In this document: positions 52,278-61,931 of the stretch, in pieces
Layout of the letters: the number at the start of each line of letters is the position of its first letter
How positions within the stretch are numbered: the stretch's first letter is position 1
DNA from: an uncultured Collinsella sp.
Lineage (GTDB): Bacteria; Actinomycetota; Coriobacteriia; Coriobacteriales; Coriobacteriaceae
DNA: 64,000 nt
Assembly: GCA_958408685.1 (NCBI GenBank)
Contig: CATYLC010000007.1
Span: 1 to 64,000 of the forward strand
Direction of reading: 5' to 3'
Position numbers and translations under genes: made by a program
Notes under the pieces: model-generated
Seen by the model: only the letters and a program-made list of their open reading frames with translations
Databases searched by the model: none
Told to the model about the DNA's origin: nothing

Positions 52278-52409
52278 ACCGTATCCTTAATCTCGCAGGC
52301 CGAGCGCCGCAGGCGGGTGCACGGCCAGTTTGCACAGCTACCTGCCTTGTACCCAGCGCGAACAAAACGGAACGCAGCGATATGCTCGCAGAATGTGTTA
52401 TCCTATAGC

Positions 52410-52700
52410 CCAATGCGTTGACGGAGATGGTTTTGCCCGCCGCGTCGCCGGCAAGAGAGGGAAGGTCATGGGCTGCAAGCCTTCCTACGGTGGCAAGGGC
52501 CAAGCGTTCACTCCCGAGCAGCGACCTCAACGGGCGCGCGGCCAGTGGCAGCAAAGCCTCAGTAGGGAAGCCGTGAGCCTCGCGACAAGAGGCGCAGAGT
52601 GGGCGCGGCGGGCCAGACATCCGCCGGGTCAAACAAGGTGGTACCGCGGAATTTAACCGTCCTTGGGCAATGCACATGCCCGAGGACGGTTTTTTGTTAC
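52410..52700 (+). promoter_or_regulatory. T-box riboswitch controlling pheST
   Basis: The conserved T-box antiterminator bulge sequence (AAGGTGGTACCGCGG, 52636-52649) is followed by a terminator with stem ACCGTCCT-GGGCA and T run (52656-52695). The 200 bases upstream hold stem-I-like helices starting near GACGGAGATGG. Placed before pheS, the specifier should read Phe; I cannot assign its exact position. Uncharged tRNA-Phe would favour the antiterminator. Confidence 0.88.
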
Positions 52701-52780
52701 CGAACCGGGCCGCGCATCCGCAGCATCGGGCAGCGTCAGCCGTCCCGGAGCGCGGATGCGCGAGAGACGAAAGGGAAGAC

Positions 52781-53857
52781 ATGAGTCTGATTGATGATCT
52801 GGTCAAACTCGAGGAAGAGGCCAAGGAGCTCGTCACTAGTGCCGACGACGCCGCCAAGCTCGAGGCCGCGCGCGTTGAGCTGCTCGGCCGCAAGGGCCGC
52901 ATCACCGGCCTGATGCGCATGATGGGCAAGCTCGCCCCCGAGGATCGTCCCATGATGGGCAAGCGCGCCAACGAGATGCGCCAGCTGATTGAGGGTATGC
53001 TCGACGAGCGCACCACCGAGATGAAGGCCGCCGCCCTCAAGCACGCACTCGAGCACGAGGCCGTCGACATCACGCTGCCGGGCATCCGTCCGCAGATCGG
53101 CCACCAGCACCTGATCAAGCAGATCATCGAGGAGGCCGAGGACATCTTCTGCGGCATCGGCTACACCGTCGAGTCCGGCCCCATGGTCGATACCTCCTAT
53201 TACAACTTCACTGCGCTCAATGCTCCCATGGATCACCCGAGCCGCTCGGCCCGCGATACCTTCTACGTGGTCGACAACAACCCCGGCAGTGTCGCGCACC
53301 CCGAGGCTCACGCCCATGGCGAGTCCGATGTGCTGCTGCGCACCCAGACCTCGGGCGTGCAGATCCACACCATGGAGTCGCAAAAGCCGCCCATCTACAT
53401 GATCTGCCCGGGTACCGTCTACCGTCCCGACGCGGCCGACGCCTGCCATCTGCCGCAGTTCAACCAGATCGAGGGCCTGGTCGTCGACGAGGGCATCACC
53501 TTTGGCGACCTCAAGGGCACGCTCGACTACTTTGTTAAGTGCATGTTTGGCGAGGACCGCAAGACGCGTTACCGCCCGCACTTCTTCCCCTTCACCGAGC
53601 CGAGCTGCGAGGTGGACGTGAGCTGCCACGTGTGCGGCGGCAAGGGCTGCAACTTCTGCAAGCACAGCGGCTGGATCGAGATCCTGGGCTGCGGCATGGT
53701 CGACCCCAACGTCCTTATCAACTGCGGCATCGACCCCGAGAAGTACACCGGCTTCGCCTTTGGCATTGGCGCCGAGCGCGTCGCGGCCCTGCGCTACGAC
53801 CTGCCCGACCTGCGCACGTTGATGACTGGTGACATGAGGTTCTTGAACCAGTTCTAG
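52781..53857 (+). CDS. pheS: Phenylalanyl-tRNA synthetase alpha subunit
   Basis: A 358-residue class II synthetase subunit. The N-terminal coiled coil is at about 1-90, motif 1 is around HLIKQIIEEAEDIFCGIGYT, motif 2 is in VYRPDAADACHLPQFNQIEG, and motif 3 is GFAFGIGAERVAALRYDLPD. CHVCGGKGCNFCKHSGW adds a small zinc-like insertion with four cysteines seen in many bacterial PheS. The start at 52781 follows GAAAGGGAAG. Together with pheT it forms the heterotetramer, and both lie behind a T-box. Confidence 0.96.
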   Translation: MSLIDDLVKLEEEAKELVTSADDAAKLEAARVELLGRKGRITGLMRMMGKLAPEDRPMMGKRANEMRQLIEGMLDERTTEMKAAALKHALEHEAVDITLPGIRPQIGHQHLIKQIIEEAEDIFCGIGYTVESGPMVDTSYYNFTALNAPMDHPSRSARDTFYVVDNNPGSVAHPEAHAHGESDVLLRTQTSGVQIHTMESQKPPIYMICPGTVYRPDAADACHLPQFNQIEGLVVDEGITFGDLKGTLDYFVKCMFGEDRKTRYRPHFFPFTEPSCEVDVSCHVCGGKGCNFCKHSGWIEILGCGMVDPNVLINCGIDPEKYTGFAFGIGAERVAALRYDLPDLRTLMTGDMRFLNQF

Positions 53858-53920
53858 AACGCTTTCTTCTTAGTTGCAGTTTCCGGCTCAAAGCCGCATT
53901 TATGAAAGGAGACCAGTTAG

Positions 53921-56374
53921 ATGCGCGTTTCTTACGACTGGCTCAAGACTATGATCGATATTCCGGAGGATCCCAAGACCCTTTCGGACGAATATATCCG
54001 TACCGGCACCGAGGTCGAGGCGATCGACACCGTGGGCGAGTCCTTCGACCACGTGGTGACCGCCAAGGTGCTCACCAAGACCCCGCACCCCGATAGCGAC
54101 CACATGTATGTGTGCTCGGTCGATGTGGGCGACAAGAATCTCGACGCCGACGGCAACCCCGCTCCGCTGCAGATCGTCTGCGGCGCGCAGAACTTTGAGG
54201 CCGACGACCACATCGTCACGGCTATGATTGGCGCTGTCCTGCCCGGCGACGTCAAGATCAAGAAGAGCAAGCTTCGCGGCGTCGTGTCCATGGGCATGAA
54301 CTGCTCCGCGCGCGAGCTCGGCCTGGGCGGCGACCACTCCGGCATTATGATTCTGCCCGAGGACACGCCCTGCGGCATGCCGTTTGCCGAGTACGTGGGC
54401 TCGAGCGACACCGTGCTCGACTGCGAGATCACGCCCAACCGTCCCGACTGCCTGTCCATGATCGGCATGGCCCGCGAGACCGGCGCCATCTTCGACCGTG
54501 ATTTCCACGTTGAGCTGCCTGCCATCAAGGCCGAGACCGGCCGCGCGACCGACGACGAGCTTTCGGTCGAGATTGCCGACGAGGGCCTGTGCGACCGCTA
54601 TGTCGCTCGCATCGTGCGCAACGTGAAGGTCGGCCCCTCGCCCGACTGGATGGTCAAGCGTCTCAACGCCCTGGGCGTGCGTCCGCACAACAACATCGTT
54701 GACATCACCAACTACGTGATGATGCTCACCGGTCAGCCGCTGCACGCCTTTGACCTGGATACCTTTGCCGAGCGCGATGGCCATCGCCGCGTGGTGGTCC
54801 GCGCCGCCCAACAGGACGAGAAGTTTACGACCCTCGACGGCGAGGAGCGCACGCTCGACGCCGGCATGGGCCTTATCACCGACGGCGAGCGTCCCGTGGC
54901 GCTGGCCGGCGTCATGGGCGGCATGGATTCCGAGATCGAGGACGATTCCGTCGATGTGATGGTCGAGAGCGCCTGCTTCAACGCCGGTCGCACCTCGCAC
55001 ACCAGCCGTGATCTGTCGCTGATCTCCGACGCCTCCATTCGCTTTGAGCGCCAGGTCGATGAGACCGGCTGCGTGGATGTCGCCAACGTTACCTGCGCGC
55101 TCATCGAGGAGATCGCCGGCGGCGAGGTTGCTCCTGGCTATGTCGACGTTTTCCCCGCGCCCAAGACCATCGACAGCATTAAGCTGCGCCTGGCCCGCGT
55201 GCATGCCATCTGCGGTGCCGACATCGAGCCCGACTTTATCGAGCGTTCGCTCACCCGTCTGGGCTGCACCGTCGAGCGCGACGGCGAGGACTTCGTGGTC
55301 ACCCCGCCGAGCTTCCGCCCCGACCTGCCGCGCGAGATCGATCTGATCGAGGAGGTCCTGCGCCTGTGGGGCATGGGCCGTGTGACGGCGACCATCCCAG
55401 CCGCCAAGAACCACATCGGCGGCTTGACCCGCGAGCAGAAGCTCACCCGCAAGGTCGGCGAGATCCTGCGCGCCTGCGGCCTCAACGAGACCACGACCTT
55501 TGGCTTTGCCGCCCCGGGCGACCTGGAGAAGATCGGCATGTCCACCGAGGGCCGCGGCTGCCCCGTGGTGCTCATGAATCCGCTGGTGGCCGAGCAGACC
55601 GAGATGCGTCGCTCGCTGCTGCCGGGCCTGCTGCAATCCGTGGCCTATAACGAGGCCCACGGCACGCCCAACGTGCACCTGTACGAGGTCGGCAGCCTGT
55701 TCCATGGCCGCGAGAACGCCAGCCTGCCCAAGGAGACCAAGTCCGTGGCGGGCGTACTCTCGGGCCAGTGGAGCGAGCGGTCTTGGAACATGAAGTACCG
55801 TAAGCTGCGTTTCTTCTTTGGCAAGGGCATCGTTGAGGAGCTGCTCGCCCAGCTGCGCATCGAGAAGGTTCGCTTCCGTCCCGTCGAGGGCGAGGGCTAC
55901 GCTTTCTTGCAGCCGGGTCGTGCGGCCGAGGTTCTGTCCGGCGGCACCGTACTGGGCTGGGTCGGCGAGATTCACCCCGAGGCGCGCGAGGCGATGGGCA
56001 TCGATGAGGTCGTCGTTGCCTTTGAGCTCGATCTGGACAAGCTGATCAAGGGCGCCCGCAATCAGGAGAACTACCGCGAGTTCTCGCAGTACCCGGCTGT
56101 TGAGCATGACCTGGCTATCGTGGTCGACAACTCCGTGACTTGCGAGGATCTTGAGCGCCGTATTACCAGCGCCGGCGGCAAGCTGCTCGAGGGCGTGCGC
56201 CTGTTCGATGTCTACCGTGATCCGGTCCGCGTGGGTGTGGGCAAGAAATCCATGGCCTTTGCGCTTACGTATCGCTCCGACGACCACACGCTCACCAGCG
56301 AAGAGGTCGAGAAAGCGCACCAGAAGATCGTCACCAAGGTGTGCAAGGGCGTAAACGGCGAGGTCCGCGGCTAG
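53921..56374 (+). CDS. pheT: Phenylalanyl-tRNA synthetase beta subunit
   Basis: An 817-residue subunit. The order is an N-terminal B1 domain with EMAP-like OB fold (VVTAKVLTKTPHPDSDHMYV), the B3/B4 editing domain, B5 (LRLARVHAICGADIEPDFIE), and a C-terminal ferredoxin-fold anticodon-binding domain (YPAVEHDLAIVVDNSVTCED). AAAGGAGA precedes the start. It lies 63 bases after pheS, without a clear terminator, so both are co-transcribed. Confidence 0.96.
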   Translation: MRVSYDWLKTMIDIPEDPKTLSDEYIRTGTEVEAIDTVGESFDHVVTAKVLTKTPHPDSDHMYVCSVDVGDKNLDADGNPAPLQIVCGAQNFEADDHIVTAMIGAVLPGDVKIKKSKLRGVVSMGMNCSARELGLGGDHSGIMILPEDTPCGMPFAEYVGSSDTVLDCEITPNRPDCLSMIGMARETGAIFDRDFHVELPAIKAETGRATDDELSVEIADEGLCDRYVARIVRNVKVGPSPDWMVKRLNALGVRPHNNIVDITNYVMMLTGQPLHAFDLDTFAERDGHRRVVVRAAQQDEKFTTLDGEERTLDAGMGLITDGERPVALAGVMGGMDSEIEDDSVDVMVESACFNAGRTSHTSRDLSLISDASIRFERQVDETGCVDVANVTCALIEEIAGGEVAPGYVDVFPAPKTIDSIKLRLARVHAICGADIEPDFIERSLTRLGCTVERDGEDFVVTPPSFRPDLPREIDLIEEVLRLWGMGRVTATIPAAKNHIGGLTREQKLTRKVGEILRACGLNETTTFGFAAPGDLEKIGMSTEGRGCPVVLMNPLVAEQTEMRRSLLPGLLQSVAYNEAHGTPNVHLYEVGSLFHGRENASLPKETKSVAGVLSGQWSERSWNMKYRKLRFFFGKGIVEELLAQLRIEKVRFRPVEGEGYAFLQPGRAAEVLSGGTVLGWVGEIHPEAREAMGIDEVVVAFELDLDKLIKGARNQENYREFSQYPAVEHDLAIVVDNSVTCEDLERRITSAGGKLLEGVRLFDVYRDPVRVGVGKKSMAFALTYRSDDHTLTSEEVEKAHQKIVTKVCKGVNGEVRG

Positions 56375-56484
56375 GGCTTGCTCTGGGGGCGTAGGGCCTG
56401 ATGGCGGTTGCTGTGGGCTCTGCGTGACCGCGGTGTTCGGAATAAGGCACCGTTGAGCCTGCATATATGACACGCGCATTACAT

Positions 56485-56519
56485 AACGGCGTGCTGCTTT
56501 GTCGGCAGCGCGCCGTTTT
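56485..56519 (+). terminator. Terminator after pheT
   Basis: AACGGCG pairs with CGCCGTT and an inner CTGC pairs with GCAG, followed by TTTTG. Confidence 0.75.
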
Positions 56520-56521
56520 GC

Positions 56522-56565
56522 TATGATAGCCCGCGGCGTGTTACGAATCTGACAAAGCGTAACAC
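56522..56565 (+). promoter_or_regulatory. Promoter and dyad operator of the cbiMQO operon
   Basis: TATGAT at 56522-56527 with an upstream TTTTGC resembles an extended -10. Eleven bases further GTGTTACG (56538-56545) and CGTAACAC (56558-56565) form a perfect 8-bp dyad with a 12-base spacer, well placed to repress transcription, perhaps in response to cobalt or nickel. Confidence 0.55.
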
Positions 56566-56622
56566 TGACAAGGTGATTTAAGCGGCGTTGCAATTCTGTG
56601 CGCCGACAACCGGGAGGCGTAC

Positions 56623-57708
56623 ATGCACATTCCAGATAATTATCTGTCCCCGCAGACCGATGCCGTCATGGCGGTGGCAATGGTGCCCGTTTGGGTCCAC
56701 TGCATCAAGAAGGTGCGCGCCACGCTCGATCGCGAGCACATGGCTTTCCTGGGCATCTGTGCAGCATTTTCCTTCTTGCTCATGATGTTCAACGTGCCGC
56801 TGCCCGGCGGTACCACTGGTCACGCCGTTGGTGGCGCGCTCATCGCACTGCTGCTTGGTCCCGAGGCCGCTGCCATCGCGGTTTCGGTCGCGCTGGCGCT
56901 GCAGGCGCTGCTGTTTGGCGACGGCGGTGTTCTGTCCTTTGGCGCCAACTGCTTTAACATGGCCTTTGTGCTGCCGTTTGTCGCTGCTATCGTGTTCCGT
57001 GCGCTCAACAGCCGTCTGCACGACAAGAGCTGGGGCACCTCGGTTTCTGCCATCGTGAGCGGTTGGGTCGGTCTGTGCGTAGCGGCCCTCTGCGCGGCGA
57101 TCGAGTTCGGTATTCAGCCGATGCTCTTCACCAACGCTTCGGGCGCCCCGCTGTACTGCCCCTTCCCGCTGTCCGTGGCCATTCCGGCCATGTTGGTCCC
57201 GCATATGCTGGTTGCCGGTGTGGTCGAGGGCGTGGCGACGGCCGCCATCTACGGTTTCATTAAGAAGACGGCGCCGAGCATTATCGTCGGCCCCGAGGCC
57301 GCCGATGGTCAGCTTGCCACCGAGGGCGCTGCTGCCAAGAAGGCCTCGCTGATCCCCACGCTCATCCTGGTCGCTGTGCTTGTGGTGGCTACGCCGCTGG
57401 GTTTGCTTGCCACCGGTGACGCCTGGGGCGAGTGGGACGCCGAGGGCGCCGCGACCGCCGTTCAGGAGGCTGGCGACGACAGCCTGCAGGCTTCAGTCGG
57501 CCTCGATACCCCGACCTTTGCCGATGCGCTGCCCACGGGCGATTATCTGCAGGCCTATTCCGAGGAACAAGGTCTTGGCTTTGCCGGCCAGGCTGCGATG
57601 TATATTCTTTCGGGTGTGATTGGCGTGGCGGTGCTCACCATCGTATTCCGCCTGGTCTCGCTGACGGTCAAGGAAAGCGGTGCTCATGGCAAGAGCCGAG
57701 CTGCCTAG
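56623..57708 (+). CDS. cbiM: Cobalt/nickel ECF transporter substrate component CbiM with PDGLE-type C-terminus
   Basis: A 361-residue membrane protein. MHIPDNYLSPQTD is the typical CbiM/NikM N-terminus, whose Met-His binds the metal, and FGANCFNMAFVLPF follows in the core of seven segments. The C-terminal 90 residues (GDYLQAYSEEQGLGFAGQAA plus a final helix) take the place of CbiN. First gene of the cbiMQO operon; GGGAGG precedes the start. The metal (Co or Ni) is not distinguishable by eye. Confidence 0.92.
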   Translation: MHIPDNYLSPQTDAVMAVAMVPVWVHCIKKVRATLDREHMAFLGICAAFSFLLMMFNVPLPGGTTGHAVGGALIALLLGPEAAAIAVSVALALQALLFGDGGVLSFGANCFNMAFVLPFVAAIVFRALNSRLHDKSWGTSVSAIVSGWVGLCVAALCAAIEFGIQPMLFTNASGAPLYCPFPLSVAIPAMLVPHMLVAGVVEGVATAAIYGFIKKTAPSIIVGPEAADGQLATEGAAAKKASLIPTLILVAVLVVATPLGLLATGDAWGEWDAEGAATAVQEAGDDSLQASVGLDTPTFADALPTGDYLQAYSEEQGLGFAGQAAMYILSGVIGVAVLTIVFRLVSLTVKESGAHGKSRAA

Positions 57709-58522
57709 CTGGCTTGCGGTCGAGCAGCGTTACGAGCCCGCGGGGGCTCGGCATCGTGTGATGCAAAAGAATGTCCTGCACCTGGCGAGCCTGCTTGAGC
57801 GGGTTCGCCTGGGTGGTGGTGCGCACGAGGGCGGGTCGATGGTCGACCGTGCCCTTTCTTGCGTTTCGGCGCCGGTGCGTCTGGTGGGGATGTTCGTTTG
57901 CGTCCTGTGCGTGTGTCTGACGCAGAGCCCTCTGTACCTCATGTTGATGGCGGCTATCGCGCTGGTGCTCGTTGCCGTGCGCCCCGTACGCGGGCTGCGG
58001 GCAACCTTTGTGCCGGCGCTTGGCGCTGCAGGGCTCGCGGTGGTTCTGGCGCTGCCCGCCTTGCTGCTGAACGCTTCTGCCGCGGGCGTCATGCTCAAGA
58101 TTGCGCTCAAGACCTTCATTAATGTGTCGCTGGTGCTGGGCGTTTCGTGGACCCTCACGTGGAGCCGCATGTCGGCGGCACTCAAGATGCTGCGCCTGCC
58201 CGACGAGGTTATCTTTACCTTTGATATGGCACTCAAGCATATCGAGGTGCTGGGACGCACGGCGCACGAACTGTGCGAATCGGTCATGCTGCGCAGCGTT
58301 GGCCGTGCGCCTGAGGGATTTTCGCGTACCGATTCGATCGCGGGTATCATGGGCATGACCTTTATCAAGGCGATGGAATGCAGCCGCGCGATGGACGAGG
58401 CCATGCTGTGCCGCGGCTTTGCCGGTACGTACCCGGCCCCCGCGCGGAGCGGCTTTGGCTGGCGTGATGCGGTCTATGCGGCCGGCGTGGCGCTGCTGGC
58501 AGTGTTGTGCGCCGTGCTGTAG
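57686..58522 (+). CDS. cbiQ: ECF transporter membrane component CbiQ
   Basis: A 278-residue protein with five or so hydrophobic segments. The coupling region contains LRLPDEVIFTFDMALKHIEV and RAMDEAMLCRGFAGTYP, the Ala-Arg-Gly-like coupling helices of EcfT proteins. The ATG at 57686 overlaps the end of cbiM by 23 bases; GTG at 57680 is an alternative. Together with CbiM and CbiO it completes the transporter. Confidence 0.87.
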   Translation: MARAELPSWLAVEQRYEPAGARHRVMQKNVLHLASLLERVRLGGGAHEGGSMVDRALSCVSAPVRLVGMFVCVLCVCLTQSPLYLMLMAAIALVLVAVRPVRGLRATFVPALGAAGLAVVLALPALLLNASAAGVMLKIALKTFINVSLVLGVSWTLTWSRMSAALKMLRLPDEVIFTFDMALKHIEVLGRTAHELCESVMLRSVGRAPEGFSRTDSIAGIMGMTFIKAMECSRAMDEAMLCRGFAGTYPAPARSGFGWRDAVYAAGVALLAVLCAVL

Positions 58523-58544
58523 GCGCTGCTGGTTCCGGCTGGGG

Positions 58545-59339
58545 ATGCAACTAGGGAAGGGCGACGTTTTGGCAATCGATACAAATGGCGCGATGGGCGC
58601 GAGCGGTTCTGCTAACACCGAGGCCACGCCGCTCATCGAGTTTCGCGACGTGGTGTTCTCCTATGCGGGGCATACCGTTGTCGATAGTGTGTCGTTGCAG
58701 GTCGATCGAGGTGAACTCGTTGCCCTGCTCGGTCCCAATGGCTGCGGTAAGACGACGATCATGCGCCTTATTAACGGCCTTGAACTCGCAGACGCAGGGG
58801 CATACCTGTTTGACGGGCACTCGATCGATGCGGCGTTTCTAAAGGATTCCGCGGCCGCTCAGCGTTTTCATCAGCGCGTTGGCTTTGTGTTCCAGAATGC
58901 CGACGCCCAGCTGTTCTGTGCTACGGTGGGCGAGGAAGTTGCTTTTGGTCCCGCGCAGATGGGGCTGCCGGCAGACGAGCTCGAGCGCCGCGTGCGCGAT
59001 GCCATGGGGCTGTTCCAGGTTGCCGACCTGGTCGATGCCTCGCCCTATCAGCTTTCGGGTGGGCAAAAGAAGCGCGTTGCGCTGGCTGCGGTGGTGTCGA
59101 TGAACCCGGATATCTTGGTCCTCGACGAACCTACTAATGGGCTCGACGAGGATTCATGCGACATCGTGGTCAACTTCTTGCTGGCCTACGTCGCGGCGGG
59201 TAAGACGGTCTTGATGAGCACACATCACCAGGATTTGGTGCGACGCCTGGGGGCCCGTGCCATCTATATCGATCGATATCACCATGTGGTCGAGGCGCCT
59301 TCGCCGTCGTATGGAACCGAAAGCGGTGCTACGGACTAG
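58545..59339 (+). CDS. cbiO: ECF transporter ATP-binding protein CbiO
   Basis: A 264-residue ABC ATPase with Walker A LLGPNGCGKTT, Q-loop FVFQNADAQLF (the N-D-Q of EcfA type), signature LSGGQKKR, Walker B ILVLDEPTNGLD, and H-loop STHHQDL. It powers CbiMQ. The start is uncertain: ATG at 58545 has a poor ribosome site, while TTG at 58569 follows AGGGAAGGG. The first 20 residues are low-complexity and not part of the fold. Confidence 0.92.
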   Translation: MQLGKGDVLAIDTNGAMGASGSANTEATPLIEFRDVVFSYAGHTVVDSVSLQVDRGELVALLGPNGCGKTTIMRLINGLELADAGAYLFDGHSIDAAFLKDSAAAQRFHQRVGFVFQNADAQLFCATVGEEVAFGPAQMGLPADELERRVRDAMGLFQVADLVDASPYQLSGGQKKRVALAAVVSMNPDILVLDEPTNGLDEDSCDIVVNFLLAYVAAGKTVLMSTHHQDLVRRLGARAIYIDRYHHVVEAPSPSYGTESGATD

Positions 59340-59418
59340 ATGCTGCGTAGAGCGTGCGTAGCCGCTCGCGCGGCTTTGCCGTGATGGTATAGTTATCCAG
59401 GTTTTTATGGGGGTGGCT

Positions 59419-60267
59419 ATGCCAAGCTGGAACATTCATATCGCTCAGACGGAGCGTTTGCTGGAGCGCACTGGTGCGCTTGCCAAGAGCGTTCGCGACC
59501 GCAATGCCTTTTTGTTTGGCTGCGTGGTTCCGGATATCTTCGTGGGCTATATGGTCCCTGGCATCGCCGATCCCATCCCGTACCGCATTACGCACTTTGC
59601 CAAGCCCGAGCCTATCCCTAAGCCGCGCGAGCACGAGTTCTGGGATACCTATGTGGCGCCGCTGCTCAAAGGGGCGCCTGTTGGTACGCCGGCTGCCGCG
59701 ACCTCGATTGTCGAGGAGCGCGAGCGACTCAATCGGGTACATTATCCCCAACGCTACAAGGATGCCGAGCCGGTTGCCGGTCCCGGTGCTAGCGAGCTTT
59801 CGCTCGCGCCCGATGACGTGGCGCAGTCGCTGCTCGATCTGACGCTGGGCGTTTGGTCTCACCTCGTGGCCGATACCGTGTGGAATACGCGCGTGAATCA
59901 GTACCTGGAGGCGCACGGCGGCAAGCCGTGCGAGGAATTCCGCATTAAAAAGCAAGGCGACTTTGACTGGTTTGGTAAGACGCTCGGGATCGTTTCGATT
60001 CCGCGCGCGACCGATCGCCTGTATACTGCGGCGACGCGTTTTGGTCAGTATCCCATCCATAAGGAGTATGTGCTCAAGACCATTGGCGTTATGCACGAGA
60101 TTGTACGCGAAAACCCCGGCGAGCCCGATCATCCGCCGTATCGCTTGCTAACCGAGGAGTTTTTCGATGCAACGTTTACCGAGGTCATCGAGCTGACCGA
60201 GGCGGGTTTTGCCGCCCGTGTCGAATCGCCCGATGTGCCTGCGCTGCCCCTGATTGCTAGCTGCTAG
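59419..60267 (+). CDS. Zinc-dependent phospholipase C-like protein
   Basis: A 282-residue protein of the PF00882 type. SWNIHIAQTERLLERTGALA and RNAFLFGCVVPDIFVGYMVP hold the first His and Asp ligands, RITHFAK another, and TLGVWSHLVADTVWNTRVNQ carries the H-xxx-D motif. No signal peptide is visible, so it is probably cytoplasmic and not a secreted toxin. GGGGGTGG lies before the ATG at 59419; an alternative ATG is at 59407. Function beyond metal-dependent hydrolase is not clear. Confidence 0.78.
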   Translation: MPSWNIHIAQTERLLERTGALAKSVRDRNAFLFGCVVPDIFVGYMVPGIADPIPYRITHFAKPEPIPKPREHEFWDTYVAPLLKGAPVGTPAAATSIVEERERLNRVHYPQRYKDAEPVAGPGASELSLAPDDVAQSLLDLTLGVWSHLVADTVWNTRVNQYLEAHGGKPCEEFRIKKQGDFDWFGKTLGIVSIPRATDRLYTAATRFGQYPIHKEYVLKTIGVMHEIVRENPGEPDHPPYRLLTEEFFDATFTEVIELTEAGFAARVESPDVPALPLIASC

Positions 60268-60403
60268 CTGGCCGGCTTAACGGAGAACAGTTCATCCCAA
60301 TTGACCAACAGCTCCCGTCGCAGGGCATCTTCGGTGGTGCGCTCGGCATCGGAGAGGCTTGCGATTGAACGCAAATCGATGAAGCGGCATATGAAGAAGG
60401 TCT

Positions 60404-60442
60404 TAAAAAAGGGCCCGGAAGGCAAAGCCTTCCGGGCCCTTT
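60404..60442 (-). terminator. Terminator of pyk
   Basis: A perfect 13-bp stem GGGCCCGGAAGGC/GCCTTCCGGGCCC with an AAA loop (60411-60439), flanked by an A run that becomes a T run on the reverse strand. Confidence 0.92.
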
Positions 60443-60470
60443 GCAATGCAAACCTGCTTGCAAGTGCGAT

Positions 60471-61931
60471 TTAGCGCACCTGAGCGACGTAAGCGACGTT
60501 GGTCGAGGAAACCTTGTCCTCGAGCTGGACGCTCATACGGGGATCGCCGGCGGTAGCGACGGTCAAATCGCCAGTCTTGACGTAGCCGAGCTCCTTAGCG
60601 GTCTCGATCGCCTTGACGATCGTGCCGTTGACGGTGCCCTGGGTAATCTCGGCCTGGTGCGGGATAACGCCCCAGTACATAATCATCTGCTGGACGGCCC
60701 ACTCGTGGCGGGAGAACGCGCAGATCGGCATGTTGGGACGGAAGTGCGAGATCAGACGAGCGGTACGACCGGTGGTCGTCGGCACGGTGATGCACTTGGC
60801 GCCAACGGTGGTGGCCATGTTCACAGCGGACATACCCACAACGTTGTTGACCACGCGGGTGCCGTGAGCATCGGCCGGAACCTCGAGCGGAGCGTGAGCC
60901 GGGAGGTACTTCTCGGTCTCGAGAGCGATGCTGGCCTGCATCTTGACGGCCTCGACCGGGTACTTACCGGCAGCGGACTCGCCGGAAAGCATAACGGCGT
61001 CGGTGCCGTCGTAAATGGCGTTAGCAACGTCGGCAACCTCGGCGCGCGTCGGGCGCGGGTTCTGCTGCATGGAGTCGAGCATCTGCGTAGCGGTGATAAC
61101 GGGCTTGTAGGCCGCGTTGCACTTGGCGATGATCTCCTTCTGGATGTGGGGAACGAGCTCGGGCTTGATCTCGATGCCCAGGTCGCCACGGGCGACCATG
61201 ATGCCGTCGGAAGCCTCGAGGATCTCGTCGAAGTTCTCGACGCCCAGGGCGCACTCGATCTTCGGGAAGATCGTCACGTGCTCGCCACCGTTCTCGCGGC
61301 AAAGCTCGCGGATGCCGCGGACGGACTCGCCGTCACGGATGAAGGAAGCGGCGATGTAGTCGATGTTCTCGGTCAGGCCAAAGAGGATGTCCTGACGATC
61401 GCGCTCGGTGATAGCGGGCAGCGAGATGTTGACGTTGGGCATGTTGATGCCCTTGCGCTCGCCGATCAGGCCGTCGTTCTTAACGACGCAGGTCATGTCC
61501 TGGCCGTCGACGGACTCGACCTCGAGGGCAACCAGGCCGTCATCGATCAGGATGAGGGAGCCCTTCTCGACCTCGGAGGGCAGAGCCAGGTAGTCGAGGG
61601 AGATGTGCTCAGCGGTGCCGTGGAAATCCTCGGACGTGGGCTGAGCGGTGACGACGATCTTGTCGCCGGTCTTGACGGCAACCTTCTTGCCGTCGACCAA
61701 AAGGCCGGTGCGGACCTCGGGGCCCTTGGTGTCGAGCAGGATGCCGACGGGCATACCGAGCTCCTTGGAAATACGACGGACGCGCTCGATGCGACCGTGG
61801 TGCTCGTCGTAGGATCCGTGCGAGAAGTTAAAACGGGCGACGTTCATGCCCGCCTTGATCATCTCGCGGATGGTCTCGTCGCTATCGCAGGCGGGACCCA
61901 TGGTGCATACAATCTTGGTGCGCTTGTACAT
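60471..61931 (-). CDS. pyk: Pyruvate kinase
   Basis: A 486-residue glycolytic enzyme making pyruvate and ATP from phosphoenolpyruvate. RTKIVCTMGPACDSDETIRE, FNFSHGSYDEH, LDTKGPEVRTG, IFPKIECALGVENFDEIL and MVARGDLGIEI are all present; the conserved Lys of the catalytic site is in the IFPKIE segment. C-terminal allosteric domain of normal size, without the extra phosphohistidine domain. GGAGG before the start on the reverse strand. Confidence 0.97.
   Translation of the reverse strand: MYKRTKIVCTMGPACDSDETIREMIKAGMNVARFNFSHGSYDEHHGRIERVRRISKELGMPVGILLDTKGPEVRTGLLVDGKKVAVKTGDKIVVTAQPTSEDFHGTAEHISLDYLALPSEVEKGSLILIDDGLVALEVESVDGQDMTCVVKNDGLIGERKGINMPNVNISLPAITERDRQDILFGLTENIDYIAASFIRDGESVRGIRELCRENGGEHVTIFPKIECALGVENFDEILEASDGIMVARGDLGIEIKPELVPHIQKEIIAKCNAAYKPVITATQMLDSMQQNPRPTRAEVADVANAIYDGTDAVMLSGESAAGKYPVEAVKMQASIALETEKYLPAHAPLEVPADAHGTRVVNNVVGMSAVNMATTVGAKCITVPTTTGRTARLISHFRPNMPICAFSRHEWAVQQMIMYWGVIPHQAEITQGTVNGTIVKAIETAKELGYVKTGDLTVATAGDPRMSVQLEDKVSSTNVAYVAQVR

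Noticed and set aside
53900..56593. Long open frame antisense to pheT (also antisense to mfd, 9624-12053, and to the P-type ATPase, 62319-63983)
   Set aside because: High-GC genomes give long antisense frames; these have no family motifs and the sense strands encode complete known proteins.
56375..56622. Cobalamin riboswitch before cbiM
   Set aside because: I looked for the B12-box and found none; the region holds a terminator, a -10-like box and a DNA dyad instead.
60264..60446. Small reverse-strand open frame between the phospholipase-like gene and pyk
   Set aside because: It runs through the pyk terminator stem and has no ribosome site; possibly a gene remnant, but not supportable.
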